DNA from: Bacteroidales bacterium
GTDB lineage: Bacteria > Bacteroidota > Bacteroidia > Bacteroidales > JAIOZK01
NCBI GenBank assembly: GCA_021738625.1
Contig: JAIPBS010000031.1
Location: 1 to 45,878 of the forward strand
Direction: 5' to 3'
DNA length: 45,878 bases
In this document: positions 15,298 to 24,467 of the stretch, piece after piece
Layout of the letters: every line of letters begins with the position of its first letter
Position numbering within the stretch: the first letter of the stretch is position 1
Made by a program: the position numbers and the translations under genes
The notes under the pieces: generated by a model
What the model saw: the letters and a program-made list of their open reading frames with translations, nothing else
The model's database searches: none
What the model was told of the DNA's origin: nothing

Positions 15298-16284
15298 ATG
15301 AAAGCACTTAAAATGATCGGAGTGATCTTACTGATAGTGATTGTTTTACTATTGGTGATTGCCATCTTCCTGCCTTCCGAAATGAAGGTAGAACAAAGTA
15401 TTACCATGAAAGCACCGGCGGAAATTCCATTCGAGCAGGTGAACACCATGGAAAACTGGGCCATCTGGAGCCCGTTTGAGGACACCGGTATGGTGACCAC
15501 CTACAAGGGCATAGGAGTTGGAGCCACCCAAACCTGGGAAATGGACGGTGAGAGCGGCAAGTTGACCATAATCGGAAGCAACCCTTACGAAAACATTAAA
15601 ACCGAGATCGACCTCGGACAGGGTGAAGCGAAGGTAAAAGGACACTGGACTTTCGACCAGTCAGGCGACTCCACCAGGGTTAGCTGGGGCATTACCTTCA
15701 CTGAGCTGACTTATCCGCTGGGAAGGTATATGGGGCTCATCCAGAAAGGTATGATGAAAGATTATATGAAAAACGGGCTGGAAGACATTAAAAAGATTAG
15801 CGAAAAGCTGGCCAAAATCCCGCAGGACGTCGAAATAACAACAGTTACTGTTGAAAAACAGTATGCGCTTGCTATCAAAGACACGGTGAAAATGCAAGAA
15901 ATGGCCGTGAAGATGGAACACTTCTTTACTAAGCTGGCAAACTATTTTGCCCAAAACGATATCCAAATGGCAGCTCCGCCTTTTACAATTTATTATACAT
16001 GGGACGGACAGCAGTCGTATCTGGCAGCAGGAATTCCCACCATGGAACCCCTGGAAGGTGAAGGCGAGATCGTGCCCATCACCATCGAATCGGGCGAAGC
16101 CCTGATGGCCATCCACGAAGGGCCTTACGAAACCATGGCCAAAACCTATAATGCGCTTGAACAATATGCCAAAATCCAGGGACTTGAACTGATGGACATG
16201 ACATGGGAAGTGTACATCACCGATCCACAGCAGGAACCCGATCCCCAGCAGTGGGTAACCAATATCTATTTCCCGCTGAAGTAG
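15298..16284 (+). CDS. Membrane-anchored SRPBCC plus GyrI-like effector-binding protein
   Basis: This 328-residue protein has a single N-terminal membrane segment (about 5-25: MIGVILLIVIVLLLVIAIF). Residues about 30-175 form an SRPBCC/polyketide-cyclase-like domain, with ITMKAPAEIPFEQV, then W-x-x-WSPFED and WEMDGESGKL. Residues about 180-328 form a GyrI-like/AraC effector-binding domain, with VEKQYALAIKDTVKMQEM, then IHEGPYETMAKTYNALEQY and WEVYITDP. Both folds bind hydrophobic or cationic small molecules. The combination is a known Bacteroidota architecture with no established ligand. The orientation probably places both ligand domains outside the cytoplasm. It is monocistronic, with a TATATTTG box upstream. 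Confidence 0.8.
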   Translation: MKALKMIGVILLIVIVLLLVIAIFLPSEMKVEQSITMKAPAEIPFEQVNTMENWAIWSPFEDTGMVTTYKGIGVGATQTWEMDGESGKLTIIGSNPYENIKTEIDLGQGEAKVKGHWTFDQSGDSTRVSWGITFTELTYPLGRYMGLIQKGMMKDYMKNGLEDIKKISEKLAKIPQDVEITTVTVEKQYALAIKDTVKMQEMAVKMEHFFTKLANYFAQNDIQMAAPPFTIYYTWDGQQSYLAAGIPTMEPLEGEGEIVPITIESGEALMAIHEGPYETMAKTYNALEQYAKIQGLELMDMTWEVYITDPQQEPDPQQWVTNIYFPLK

Positions 16285-16346
16285 AGAGGCTGGAAGCTTG
16301 AGGTTAGAAGCTGGAAGTTGGACAAAATTTAGTAGTTGCCTTGGCT

Positions 16347-16369
16347 GGCACGGATTTGCAATCCGTGCC
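16347..16369. repeat. REP-like palindrome
   Basis: GGCACGGAT (16347-16355) pairs perfectly with ATCCGTGCC (16361-16369) over a TTGCA loop. There is no T-run on either side that fits an intrinsic terminator. Size and sequence recall the dispersed palindromes handled by REP-associated tyrosine transposases. No such transposase is in the window. Confidence 0.55.
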
Positions 16370-16535
16370 TTAACAGGGATCTAAACAAGGTATCGTCTCA
16401 ATTAACTAAACTCTTAATTCGGATAATGATTTTTGTCCTATAATTAATATTATGTTAAATAATAGGTTTTAAACCGTCAATTACCTATAGCCCTCGTAGA
16501 TCTATCCCTATGCTCCTTTCGTAATTAAATGCGGA

Positions 16536-16623
16536 TTGTCATTCAGTTGTCATTCAGTTGTCATTCAGTTGTCATTCAGTTGTCATTCAGTTGTCATTCA
16601 ATGGTCATTCAATGGTCATGCAA
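16536..16623. repeat. 11-bp minisatellite, eight units
   Basis: TTGTCATTCAG repeats without gaps: five perfect copies (16536-16590), then TTGTCATTCAA, TGGTCATTCAA and TGGTCATGCAA. Identity is highest at the left and decays to the right. An isolated TTGTCATTCC occurs again near 16721. There are no spacers, so it is not a CRISPR. Confidence 0.9.
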
Positions 16624-16732
16624 CAGTCTCCAGTATTTTAAAGAAAACGATACAATTACGATCTAAGGTGTATCCAGAATCAGGCATCAAATCTTTTCCA
16701 TCTATCATCCGGTTAACAAGTTGTCATTCCAC

Positions 16733-16749
16733 TATCCAGCATCCATCCA
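16733..16749. repeat. 17-bp dispersed word, copy 1
   Basis: TATCCAGCATCCATCCA is identical to 23613-23629. Both copies lie just downstream of a minus-strand gene, in gaps rich in CCAG/CATCC words. Confidence 0.6.
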
Positions 16750-16753
16750 GCAA

Positions 16754-16787
16754 AAAACCGCCGCCTGCAAAAGCAGACAGCGGTTTT
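16754..16787 (-). terminator. Terminator of the TPR gene
   Basis: AAAACCGC (16754-16761) pairs with GCGGTTTT (16780-16787), and CTGC (16765-16768) with GCAG (16773-16776), separated by a 3x3 internal loop and closed by an A4 loop. On the minus strand the stem is followed by a T-run. It sits 23 bp after the TPR stop codon. Confidence 0.75.
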
Positions 16788-16810
16788 ATATTCACATCAA
16801 AATTACGGTT

Positions 16811-17977
16811 TTATTCCAGTTCTTTCAGTTTTTCATCCATTTTCAGTCGGTTGTAGATCTGTTTGAGCGATTGCACCACAATCATATCCTCAGGATTGTA
16901 TTTATGCGCATTTTCAAGATATGGCAATGCTTTCGCCAGCAATGAATCAGCCTTTGCGGTAAGTCGATCATATTCCTTTAATTCATCCTGCGACATACCC
17001 AATTGATTGGCTTCGTTTTGTATTTCACTGGCTTTATCCACATAGATGGCGCCTATATTAAAATACGCATTGGTATAATCAGGTTTATATTCGATGGCTT
17101 GCTCATAGGCATTAACTGCCTTATCAAAATATTTATTTTGTTGCTCTTCCGTATAGGTCGTATCGGTGATCATGTTATCATACATATCCCCCAGTGCAAA
17201 CCAGATGGTATAATTGGCACTGTCTTTTTTAATGGCTTTTTCCAGGCTGTTCAGTGCTGCCTGAGTATTACCGGTTTTGATATGAAAGTTGATCTCGGCG
17301 ATTAGGATGTTGTAATCATCAGGGTATTTTTCTCTTCCAATCTCAATAAATTCAAATGATCTGGTGGTGTCCCCCGTTTCCCTGTATACATTTGAAAGCG
17401 ATTCATACAATCCAGGGTCGTCATAGTCCCATTCATAAAGCTGTAGATAAAACTCCTTTGCTTTATCGTGTCTTTTGGCGTTTTCTGCAGCCAGTCCGGC
17501 ATTGTACAAAGCAGCGGTGTCTATTCGGTCAATCGCTTCATTGGTTTCGTAGGCCGTATGAAACTGCACCATAGCCTTTTCGAAATCGCGGTCCCTAAAA
17601 CTTTCATAGCCCTGCCTGTAATAAAAATTGGCAATACTCGACATATACCGCATGATTTCAATCAGGTACTGATTTTTTTCGTCATATTTCATGGCTTTCT
17701 CAAAAGAGTTAACAGCTGTTAATAGCGGTTCGTTAATGGTATCGTATTTGCCGCTTGAGTCGGTGGCAATATCATAATAGATATTCCCTCTGTAGAACCA
17801 TGTTTTCGGATCGTTCATGGTTTTTTCATGCGTTATCGCCATGTTGATGTATTGTGCTGCTTCAGCCAGTTCACCTCTCCTGAGGTGGTTATAAGCCGTT
17901 GTCCGGTTTCTGGTTTGCCCATAAGTAACAGCAGCGATGGTGAAAAGCATGATGAATGCTAAAACAGTTTTTTTCAT
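16811..17977 (-). CDS. Secreted/periplasmic TPR-repeat protein
   Basis: This 388-residue protein has a signal peptide (MKKTVLAFIMLFTIAAVTYG, cut after the following Q). The rest is a helical solenoid of roughly seven TPR units, for example PKTWFYRGNIYYDIA, AALYNAGLAAENAKRHDKAKEFY, LYESLSNVYRETGDTTRSFEF, IWFALGDMYDN and TNAYFNIGAIYVDKASE. TPRs are protein-binding scaffolds; no enzyme domain is present. An assembly or adaptor role in the periplasm is inferred. It lies 79 bp downstream of gyrA on the same strand and ends in its own hairpin terminator. Similar TPR genes are common in Bacteroidota without known partners. Confidence 0.85.
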   Translation of the reverse strand: MKKTVLAFIMLFTIAAVTYGQTRNRTTAYNHLRRGELAEAAQYINMAITHEKTMNDPKTWFYRGNIYYDIATDSSGKYDTINEPLLTAVNSFEKAMKYDEKNQYLIEIMRYMSSIANFYYRQGYESFRDRDFEKAMVQFHTAYETNEAIDRIDTAALYNAGLAAENAKRHDKAKEFYLQLYEWDYDDPGLYESLSNVYRETGDTTRSFEFIEIGREKYPDDYNILIAEINFHIKTGNTQAALNSLEKAIKKDSANYTIWFALGDMYDNMITDTTYTEEQQNKYFDKAVNAYEQAIEYKPDYTNAYFNIGAIYVDKASEIQNEANQLGMSQDELKEYDRLTAKADSLLAKALPYLENAHKYNPEDMIVVQSLKQIYNRLKMDEKLKELE

Positions 17978-18056
17978 AATGTCTGTAGTTTTAAATTAAA
18001 ATTTTTTTTGTACTCCATCCTATTGTATGCATGTATTACAATTATTTTGCCATATT

Positions 18057-20567
18057 TCACGATTCTGTCTCTTTAAGGGCATCCTCATCATTTGTGAATT
18101 CTTCCTCATTCCCGTTCTCACCGTTTGTGATGGAAGCCACCCTGGCCACGGCTGCAATGGCGTCCTCGCCTTTCAGGTTGATCAGCCTCACCCCTTGCGT
18201 GGCGCGACCCATCACGCGCAGATCGCTCACGGGCAGGCGAATGGCCACCCCTGAACGGTTGATGATCATCAAATCATCCTCGTCGGTTACGTCCTTGATG
18301 GCGATTAGCTGTCCTGTTTTGGAGGTCACATTGATGGTTTTAACGCCCTTTCCGCCGCGGTTGGTTACACGATAATCCTCCAGTTTACTGCGTTTGCCAT
18401 AACCGTTTTCTGAAACCACCAGTATGTTGGTTTCTTCATTTTGCAGGCAGATCATTCCAATCATTTCATCCTTGCTGCCGGAGAGCGTAATGCCCCTCAC
18501 TCCTGCCGTCATGCGTCCCATCGACCTGACTTTCTCTTCCGGGAAACGAATGGCACGGCCGGATTTCAATGCCATAACCACTTCGCTTTTGCCGTTGGTC
18601 ATGATGGCCTCGATCAACTCATCGCCTTCATTGACCTTGATGGCGTTGATGCCGTTTTGCCTTGGACGGGAATAAGCTTCCAAACGGGTTTTCTTGATCA
18701 AGCCTTTTTTGGTTCCCATGATGATGAAGTTATTTTGAATATAATCTTCATCTTCCAGATTTTTCACATTGATAAAGGCACGCACTTTATCCTGTTGCTC
18801 GATATTGATCAGATTTTGGATGGCTCGCCCTTTTGAAGTTTTACTTCCTTCAGGTATCTCAAACACCCTCAACCAGAAACATTTACCTGTTTCCGTAAAG
18901 AACAATAAGTAATTGTGATTGGTGGCGGTGAAAAGGTATTCGACAAAGTCTTCATCCCTGGTGCTGCTACCTCTGGCTCCTCTCCCACCCCGCTTTTGCA
19001 GGCGGTATTCAGTGAGCGGAGTACGCTTGATATAACCCATATGGGAAATGGTGATCACTACTTCTTCATCGGGAATGGTATCCTCTATCCTGAAGTCGTC
19101 GGCCGAGTATACGATCTTGCTTTTTTTCTCGTCCCCGTATCTTTCACGGATTTCTTCCATTTCATCTTTCAACAGTCCCATACGAAGCTGCTCATCGGCC
19201 AGTATCTCTTTAAAACGAGTGATCTGCTTCTGCAGCTCTTCATAATCCGACCTCACTTTGTCTCGTTCCAACCCGGTGAGTTTTTGCAAACGCATATCCA
19301 GTATGGCCTTGGCCTGCACTTCGGTGAGATCAAATTTTTCCATCAAGCCATTTTTAGCTTCTTCGGGTGTTTTGGAAGCGCGGATCAAGGCAATCACTTC
19401 ATCCAGGTGATCGAGTGCGATCAGCAGGCCTTCCAAGATGTGCGCTTTCTTTTCGGCCTCATTTAACTCATACCTGGTTTTCCTGACAAGCACTTCGTGC
19501 CGGTGATCAACATAATGGGTGATGAGGTCTTTCAGGTTGAGCATTTTGGGCCTGCCTTTTACCAGGGCAATATTATTAACATTGAAGGAGCTTTGCAGGG
19601 CAGTATATTGATAAAGCTTATTTTGTACCACATTGGTAACGGCATCGCGTTTCAGTTCGTAAACGATACGTAAGCCTTTTTTGTCGCTTTCATCGCGTAT
19701 ATCTGATATACCTTCAATTTTCTTATCCAGCACCAAATCGGCGGTCTTGCGTATCATTTCCGCCTTGTTCACCTGGTAAGGGATGGAGTTGGCAATGATC
19801 CTGACCCGACCGTTCTTATCTTCCTCAACTTCAGTCTCACCGCGCATAAGGATACGCCCACGACCGGTTTCATAAGCTTCCTTTACTCCTTCATAACCAT
19901 AAATAGTGGCTCCGGTCGGGAAGTCAGGACCGCTGATATGGGTCATCAGCTCTTCAATCGTAATATCCTTGTTGTCGATGTATGCGATGATTCCGTTGGT
20001 CACTTCCGTGAGATTATGCGGCGCCATATTGGTGGCCATACCCACGGCAATTCCCGAAGTGCCGTTAACCAGCAGATTGGGTATCCTGGCAGGCAACACG
20101 GAAGGCTCTTTCAAGGTATCGTCGAAATTCAGTTGAAAATCAACGGTATCTTTGTCGATATCGTTAAGCATTTCCTCGGCGATCTTTTGCAAACGCGCCT
20201 CTGTATAACGCATGGCCGCCGGGCTGTCGCCATCTATGCTACCGAAGTTTCCTTGTCCGTCAACAAGCGGATAACGCAACGACCATGGCTGCGCCATACG
20301 AACCATGGTATCATAAACGGAGGAGTCGCCATGCGGGTGATATTTACCCAGCACCTCCCCTACTATTCTGGCAGATTTCTTATAAGACCGGTTGTGGTAT
20401 ACACCGAGATCAAGCATCCCATACAGCACCCTGCGGTGAACCGGCTTCAAGCCGTCCCGTACATCGGGCAAGGCACGTGACACAATGACCGACATAGAAT
20501 AATCTATGTAGGCCGACTTCATCTGGTTTTCGATGTTTACCTTTAGAATTCTTTCTCCCTCTATCAT
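18057..20567 (-). CDS. gyrA: DNA gyrase subunit A
   Basis: This 836-residue protein is the breakage-reunion subunit of DNA gyrase; with GyrB it adds negative supercoils using ATP. The catalytic tyrosine is Tyr121 ([10 protein letters not shown]). The quinolone-resistance region reads [13 protein letters not shown]. Ser82 and Asp86 (Ser83 and Asp87 in E. coli numbering) are wild type, with Ser in place of the E. coli Ala84. The GyrA-box QKRGGRG (524-530) distinguishes it from topoisomerase IV ParC and marks the DNA-wrapping C-terminal beta-pinwheel. The acidic tail ([20 protein letters not shown]) is typical. The start [13 protein letters not shown] is the usual Bacteroidota form. It is divergent from clpC across a 345-bp gap. 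Confidence 0.97.
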   Translation of the reverse strand: MIEGERILKVNIENQMKSAYIDYSMSVIVSRALPDVRDGLKPVHRRVLYGMLDLGVYHNRSYKKSARIVGEVLGKYHPHGDSSVYDTMVRMAQPWSLRYPLVDGQGNFGSIDGDSPAAMRYTEARLQKIAEEMLNDIDKDTVDFQLNFDDTLKEPSVLPARIPNLLVNGTSGIAVGMATNMAPHNLTEVTNGIIAYIDNKDITIEELMTHISGPDFPTGATIYGYEGVKEAYETGRGRILMRGETEVEEDKNGRVRIIANSIPYQVNKAEMIRKTADLVLDKKIEGISDIRDESDKKGLRIVYELKRDAVTNVVQNKLYQYTALQSSFNVNNIALVKGRPKMLNLKDLITHYVDHRHEVLVRKTRYELNEAEKKAHILEGLLIALDHLDEVIALIRASKTPEEAKNGLMEKFDLTEVQAKAILDMRLQKLTGLERDKVRSDYEELQKQITRFKEILADEQLRMGLLKDEMEEIRERYGDEKKSKIVYSADDFRIEDTIPDEEVVITISHMGYIKRTPLTEYRLQKRGGRGARGSSTRDEDFVEYLFTATNHNYLLFFTETGKCFWLRVFEIPEGSKTSKGRAIQNLINIEQQDKVRAFINVKNLEDEDYIQNNFIIMGTKKGLIKKTRLEAYSRPRQNGINAIKVNEGDELIEAIMTNGKSEVVMALKSGRAIRFPEEKVRSMGRMTAGVRGITLSGSKDEMIGMICLQNEETNILVVSENGYGKRSKLEDYRVTNRGGKGVKTINVTSKTGQLIAIKDVTDEDDLMIINRSGVAIRLPVSDLRVMGRATQGVRLINLKGEDAIAAVARVASITNGENGNEEEFTNDEDALKETES

Positions 20568-20912
20568 CTCTTTTACCTAAATTAATTAGCTTTAAATCAG
20601 TATATTACTCTTTTAGTATAATGTTTACGAAAATACAAATAATTCAGCAATCGGAAAGCATTTTTAAGGGATTATCTTATGAACACGAGTATGTTGAAAA
20701 TTAATGCTTTGCCGGATTTTAATTCGTATTTTTGTATTTAGTTTTGAGCCGGATAAATGGATATTGGGGAAGTGCCCTAACATTTTGGCTGAAAATTTGT
20801 TATGATAGCATACAATATGTTGAAAATATTCATGAAACCAAATCGTTAATTCACCTGGAACTAAAGCAAAAAAGGTGATACCACAAAAAAAGAAAAAAGA
20901 AGGAACAGCTGA
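20568..20912. other. Divergent gyrA/clpC regulatory region
   Basis: These 345 bp contain no gene. A TATTTTTG box for clpC is at 20727-20734. The 12-bp word TATGTTGAAAAT occurs twice in direct orientation (20690-20701 and 20816-20827), flanking that promoter, and may be a binding site. The gap is AT-rich, with a purine-rich tract (20884-20910) just before clpC. No clear -7 box was found for gyrA. Confidence 0.5.
20727..20734 (+). promoter_or_regulatory. Bacteroidota -7 box (TATTTTTG) for clpC
   Basis: TATTTTTG matches TAnnTTTG and lies about 180 bp upstream of the clpC ATG. A TTTG at 20708-20711 is closer than the usual -33 spacing. Confidence 0.4.
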
Positions 20913-23450
20913 ATGGAAGCGAAATTTTCACAACGTGTAAAAAATGTGCTGACATATAGTCGGGAGGAGGCTTTGCGACTTGGAAACGATTATATCGGCT
21001 TGGAACATCTGCTTCTTGGCATTCTGCGCGACGGCGAAGGACTGGCCATACAGGTGTTGTTATATTTCGGCATAGAACTTGATAAATTGAAACGAACCAT
21101 TGAACAATCCATCAGGAGTGCAGACAGAAAGCAGGGAAACCTGGATAACATTCCCCTGGTGAAACAAGCAGAGAGAGCCTTGAAAATCACGTATCTGGAA
21201 GCCAAATTGTTCAACAGCGACCTGATCGGTACGGAACATCTGCTGCTTGCTATCCTGAAGGATGAAAACAACATTGTAACCCGTTTTTTCCACAAACGTG
21301 GAATTGATTATGAAAGTGTAAAAGAGGAGTTGAAAAATATGTTAACAAACGACGACAGCATCATACATCCCAAAAATGAATTGCCGGACGAAACAGAAGA
21401 TATGGACGAAAGCCGGGCTTTTAGCGGTAGCGCTAAACGATTTTCAGACACCAAATCAAAGACACCGGTACTTGATAACTTTGGAAGAGATATTACCAGG
21501 CTTGCCGAGGAAGACCGCCTCGATCCCATTGTAGGAAGGGGAAAAGAACTGGAACGCATTGCCCAGATACTCAGCAGGCGCAAAAAGAACAATCCTATTT
21601 TAATAGGTGAACCCGGTGTGGGCAAATCAGCCATTGCCGAAGGGCTGGCACTTAGAATCGTTGAACGAAAGGTTTCAAGAGCCATGTTCAACAAGCGAAT
21701 TGTATCGCTCGACCTGGCCTCACTGGTGGCGGGAACCAAATACCGCGGGCAGTTTGAGGAAAGAATGAAAGCCGTATTGAACGAACTGGAAAAAAATTCA
21801 GACATCATTCTCTTCATTGATGAGATCCACACCATTGTGGGAGCGGGAAATGCTTCCGGTTCGCTGGACGCTTCCAATATGTTCAAGCCTGCTTTGGCAC
21901 GTGGCGACCTGCAATGCATTGGCGCCACAACACTGGACGAATACAGGCAGTATATCGAAAAAGACGGTGCGCTTGAACGCAGGTTCCAGAAGGTTCTTGT
22001 TGACCCTACCAGTTCGGATGAGACCATGGAAATCCTTAACAACATCAAGGAAAAGTATGAAGATCATCATCTTGTGAATTATACCCCCGATGCAATTGAG
22101 GCATGCGTCTCACTCACCAACAGATATATGTCGGACAGGTACCTGCCCGACAAGGCCATCGACGCCATGGATGAAGCCGGCTCAAGGGTACACATTACAA
22201 ACATACATGTGCCTGCCGAGATCATCCGGATCGAGAACCAGATAGAAGAAACCAAGGAAAGTAAAACAAGGGCCATCAATTCGCAGAAGTTTGAAGAGGC
22301 GGCCGAATACCGAGATCATGAACGCCGGCTGCAACAACAGTTGGAGGCCGCCAAGAGAAAATGGGAAGAAGAAGCCAAGATACACCGCGAAACGGTAAAT
22401 GAAGAAAATGTAGCCGAAGTAGTTGCTATGATGACAGGCATTCCTGTGCAGCGCATCGCGCAAAATGAAAGCGAGCGTCTGCAAAACATGGAGAAAGATC
22501 TGCAGCATGAAGTGATCGGGCAGGATCCGGCCATACAGAAAGTGGTCAGGGCCATCCGGCGCAACCGGGCCGGCCTGAAAGATCCGAAAAAACCTATCGG
22601 TTCATTCATTTTCCTGGGCCCTACCGGAGTTGGTAAAACATACCTGGCCAAAGTACTTGCAAGATATCTGTTTGATACCGAAGATGCATTGGTACGGGTC
22701 GACATGAGTGAATACATGGAGAAATTCGCCGTGTCCCGTCTCGTTGGTGCGCCTCCGGGATATGTGGGCTACGAAGAAGGAGGGCAGCTTACCGAGAAAG
22801 TAAGACGCAAGCCCTACTCTATTGTATTGTTGGATGAGATCGAAAAAGCCCATCCTGATGTATTCCACCTGTTGCTGCAAGTTATGGACGACGGCGTGCT
22901 GACCGACAGCTTCGGCAGGAAAGTGGACTTCAAGAATACCATTATCATTATGACCTCCAATATCGGATCACGTCAGCTGAAGGATTTCGGCCAGGGTGTT
23001 GGTTTCAACACCGCCGCCAAAAAAACGGCCAAAGCAACTTATGCTCAGGGCGTAATCGAAAGCGCGCTTAAAAAAGCATTTGCACCCGAATTTCTGAACA
23101 GGGTTGACGATGTGGTGATATTCGATCCGCTTGAACGAGAAAGCATACACAAAATCATCGATGTTGAACTGCGTCATCTTTATGAACGTATTAACAAACT
23201 CGGCCATACCATTAACATTACGAACAAGGCCAAAGATTTTATCGTTGAAAAAGGTTGGGATGAAAAGTTTGGCGCAAGACCGCTTAAACGGGCCATACAG
23301 AAATACATTGAAGACCCGCTTGCAGAAAAGATCATTCAGACAAAACTGCATTTGGGAGACGAAATCAAGGTGGATTACGATGGTCGGAAGAAAGAGATCG
23401 TGATCAAGATCAAAAAACCCGAAAAACCCGTAAAAGCCGGAGAAAATTAA
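20913..23450 (+). CDS. clpC: ClpC-type AAA+ unfoldase of the Clp protease
   Basis: This 845-residue HSP100 protein unfolds substrates and feeds them to ClpP. It has a double Clp-N repeat (1-145), a first AAA+ module with Walker A GEPGVGKS (232-239) and Walker B ILFIDE (299-304), and a coiled-coil/UVR region (KFEEAAEYRDHERRL, 459-473) typical of ClpC rather than ClpB. The second AAA+ module has GPTGVGKT (569-576) and VLLDEIEKAH. The GVGF tripeptide loop after the second module (DFGQGVGFN) is the ClpP-docking loop, so it should work with ClpP, which is not in this window. Length is normal for ClpC. It is monocistronic, with its own terminator at 23476. Confidence 0.96.
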   Translation: MEAKFSQRVKNVLTYSREEALRLGNDYIGLEHLLLGILRDGEGLAIQVLLYFGIELDKLKRTIEQSIRSADRKQGNLDNIPLVKQAERALKITYLEAKLFNSDLIGTEHLLLAILKDENNIVTRFFHKRGIDYESVKEELKNMLTNDDSIIHPKNELPDETEDMDESRAFSGSAKRFSDTKSKTPVLDNFGRDITRLAEEDRLDPIVGRGKELERIAQILSRRKKNNPILIGEPGVGKSAIAEGLALRIVERKVSRAMFNKRIVSLDLASLVAGTKYRGQFEERMKAVLNELEKNSDIILFIDEIHTIVGAGNASGSLDASNMFKPALARGDLQCIGATTLDEYRQYIEKDGALERRFQKVLVDPTSSDETMEILNNIKEKYEDHHLVNYTPDAIEACVSLTNRYMSDRYLPDKAIDAMDEAGSRVHITNIHVPAEIIRIENQIEETKESKTRAINSQKFEEAAEYRDHERRLQQQLEAAKRKWEEEAKIHRETVNEENVAEVVAMMTGIPVQRIAQNESERLQNMEKDLQHEVIGQDPAIQKVVRAIRRNRAGLKDPKKPIGSFIFLGPTGVGKTYLAKVLARYLFDTEDALVRVDMSEYMEKFAVSRLVGAPPGYVGYEEGGQLTEKVRRKPYSIVLLDEIEKAHPDVFHLLLQVMDDGVLTDSFGRKVDFKNTIIIMTSNIGSRQLKDFGQGVGFNTAAKKTAKATYAQGVIESALKKAFAPEFLNRVDDVVIFDPLERESIHKIIDVELRHLYERINKLGHTINITNKAKDFIVEKGWDEKFGARPLKRAIQKYIEDPLAEKIIQTKLHLGDEIKVDYDGRKKEIVIKIKKPEKPVKAGEN

Positions 23451-23475
23451 AATTTCATAAACAGCTATAAAACCC

Positions 23476-23506
23476 AAAGCCCTGCGGAAACTCTGCAGGG
23501 CTTTTT
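23476..23506 (+). terminator. Intrinsic terminator of clpC
   Basis: AAAGCCCTGC (23476-23485) pairs perfectly with GCAGGGCTTT (23495-23504) over a 9-nt loop, followed by a T-run. It lies 26 bp after the clpC stop. Confidence 0.92.
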
Positions 23507-23612
23507 ATTTTCATTCCAGGTATTAGATCCCGGATTTCAGATTACAGATTTCAGATTCCACATTCCAGATTAAAAATCCATGTTTTGTATTCCCAGTATT
23601 CAATTATCCAGT

Positions 23613-23629
23613 TATCCAGCATCCATCCA
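23613..23629. repeat. 17-bp dispersed word, copy 2
   Basis: TATCCAGCATCCATCCA is identical to 16733-16749. It lies 9 bp beyond the stop codon of the minus-strand membrane protein gene, in a gap (23521-23637) full of CAGATT and CCAG words. Confidence 0.6.
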
Positions 23630-23637
23630 ACATCCAG

Positions 23638-24363
23638 TTATAACTCAATCGACTCCTCTTCGGCCTGTTCTTTTTTGAGCTGATCACCCATATCCTGAAG
23701 CTGTTGGTAAACATTGTTCAGACTTTCCCGGGTTTGTTGTTCCGATAGATCAATATAAGTAATGATCAACGAAAAGCCTGTATCACGAAAATGAATTTTC
23801 CTGTTTTCCGATTCCTGGATGTAGAACATCTTATCCGTTCCCACTTTTTCACCAAGATATTTCTTTTCAAGTGATTCAAGTATAAATTTCTTCTGGTTTT
23901 CCGTGATTTTTTTAAATACATATTCCCCCATAAAAAAATGATTGTCGAGACCGAAATACAAAACACGGGTCGGTATGTTGGCCAGCATATCCCGGTATCC
24001 CAGTATCCTGAATTGTGTTTTGCCGAGCTTGAATGCATTGAAACAAATGGGCTTGCCCTGCTTTTTTCTGATCTTCGACATCTTGCTATAGAAATCCCAG
24101 TTACCGAACGAGATGTGCTTTTTTGTTTTGAAAACCGGGAGGTCTCTTTCTGGTCCGACGAATGGCAATAAATGCTGGCTGATATCATCCCTGATACAAT
24201 AACCGAAGGGACTTGTATAATAAAAGCCTTTATAAACCCTGAGGTATTTATAACTATATTTTGAGTAAAATAATTTGACCATCATAAGCACCAATCTTTT
24301 GTAGGTTAGGAAAATGATCAATGCCAGCACGAGAATGGCCCCAAGGAAATAAAATACGATCAT
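23638..24363 (-). CDS. Membrane-anchored protein of unknown function
   Basis: This 241-residue protein has one N-terminal membrane segment (MIVFYFLGAILVLALIIFLT) and a mixed soluble domain with many aromatic residues (YKYLRVYKGFYYTSPFGY, ISFGNWDFY, RVLYFGLDNHFFMGEY). It ends in a helical acidic tail (LKKEQAEEESIEL). No family is recognised. A TTG at 24385-24387 would add eight residues, but it lies inside a TATTTTTG promoter box (24385-24392, minus strand), so the ATG at 24363 is used. The gene stands alone and is divergent from the acyl-CoA dehydrogenase at 24507. An envelope role is the most that can be inferred. Confidence 0.7.
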   Translation of the reverse strand: MIVFYFLGAILVLALIIFLTYKRLVLMMVKLFYSKYSYKYLRVYKGFYYTSPFGYCIRDDISQHLLPFVGPERDLPVFKTKKHISFGNWDFYSKMSKIRKKQGKPICFNAFKLGKTQFRILGYRDMLANIPTRVLYFGLDNHFFMGEYVFKKITENQKKFILESLEKKYLGEKVGTDKMFYIQESENRKIHFRDTGFSLIITYIDLSEQQTRESLNNVYQQLQDMGDQLKKEQAEEESIEL

Positions 24364-24384
24364 GATTTTGATGTGTTTTACGGA

Positions 24385-24392
24385 CAAAAATA
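24385..24392 (-). promoter_or_regulatory. Bacteroidota -7 box (TATTTTTG)
   Basis: The minus strand reads TATTTTTG 21 bp upstream of the ATG at 24363. This box decides the start codon of the membrane protein gene. Confidence 0.55.
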
Positions 24393-24467
24393 AAACAAAA
24401 AGCCGACACTTAGACTACCATGGCGTGATTTGAAATTCTCATGATTCTCATTGTAAATGATTAATTA

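Larger units (their letters stand above)
16285..16810. other. Non-coding repeat-rich intergenic region
   Basis: These 526 bp lie between the convergent SRPBCC/GyrI and TPR genes and hold no supportable gene. They contain a GA-rich stretch with repeated GCTGGAAG-like words (16287-16321), a REP-like palindrome (16347-16369), an 11-bp minisatellite (16536-16623), a 17-bp word shared with another gap (16733-16749) and a terminator hairpin (16754-16787). A 106-codon open frame across the minisatellite is an artefact of its period. Confidence 0.75.

Noticed and set aside
16287..16321. Possible small RNA from the GA-rich GCTGGAAG repeats
   Set aside because: There is no promoter box or terminator around it, and it looks like simple-sequence drift.
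16536..16623. Possible CRISPR-like array
   Set aside because: Units are 11 bp and directly adjacent with no spacers, and no cas genes are in the window.
16536..16856. 106-codon open frame on the plus strand through the minisatellite
   Set aside because: It is produced by the repeat period, encodes a low-complexity peptide without a promoter, and overlaps the TPR gene terminator and 3' end.
19938..20480. 180-codon plus-strand open frame inside gyrA
   Set aside because: It is a shadow of the strongly conserved gyrA reading frame on the other strand.
20523..20526. Quinolone-resistance mutation in GyrA
   Set aside because: The relevant Ser82 and Asp86 are both wild type; the Ala-to-Ser change beside them is common outside E. 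coli.
21308..22048. 246-codon minus-strand open frame inside clpC
   Set aside because: It is a shadow of the conserved ClpC AAA+ frame; the translation is Ser/Leu-rich noise.
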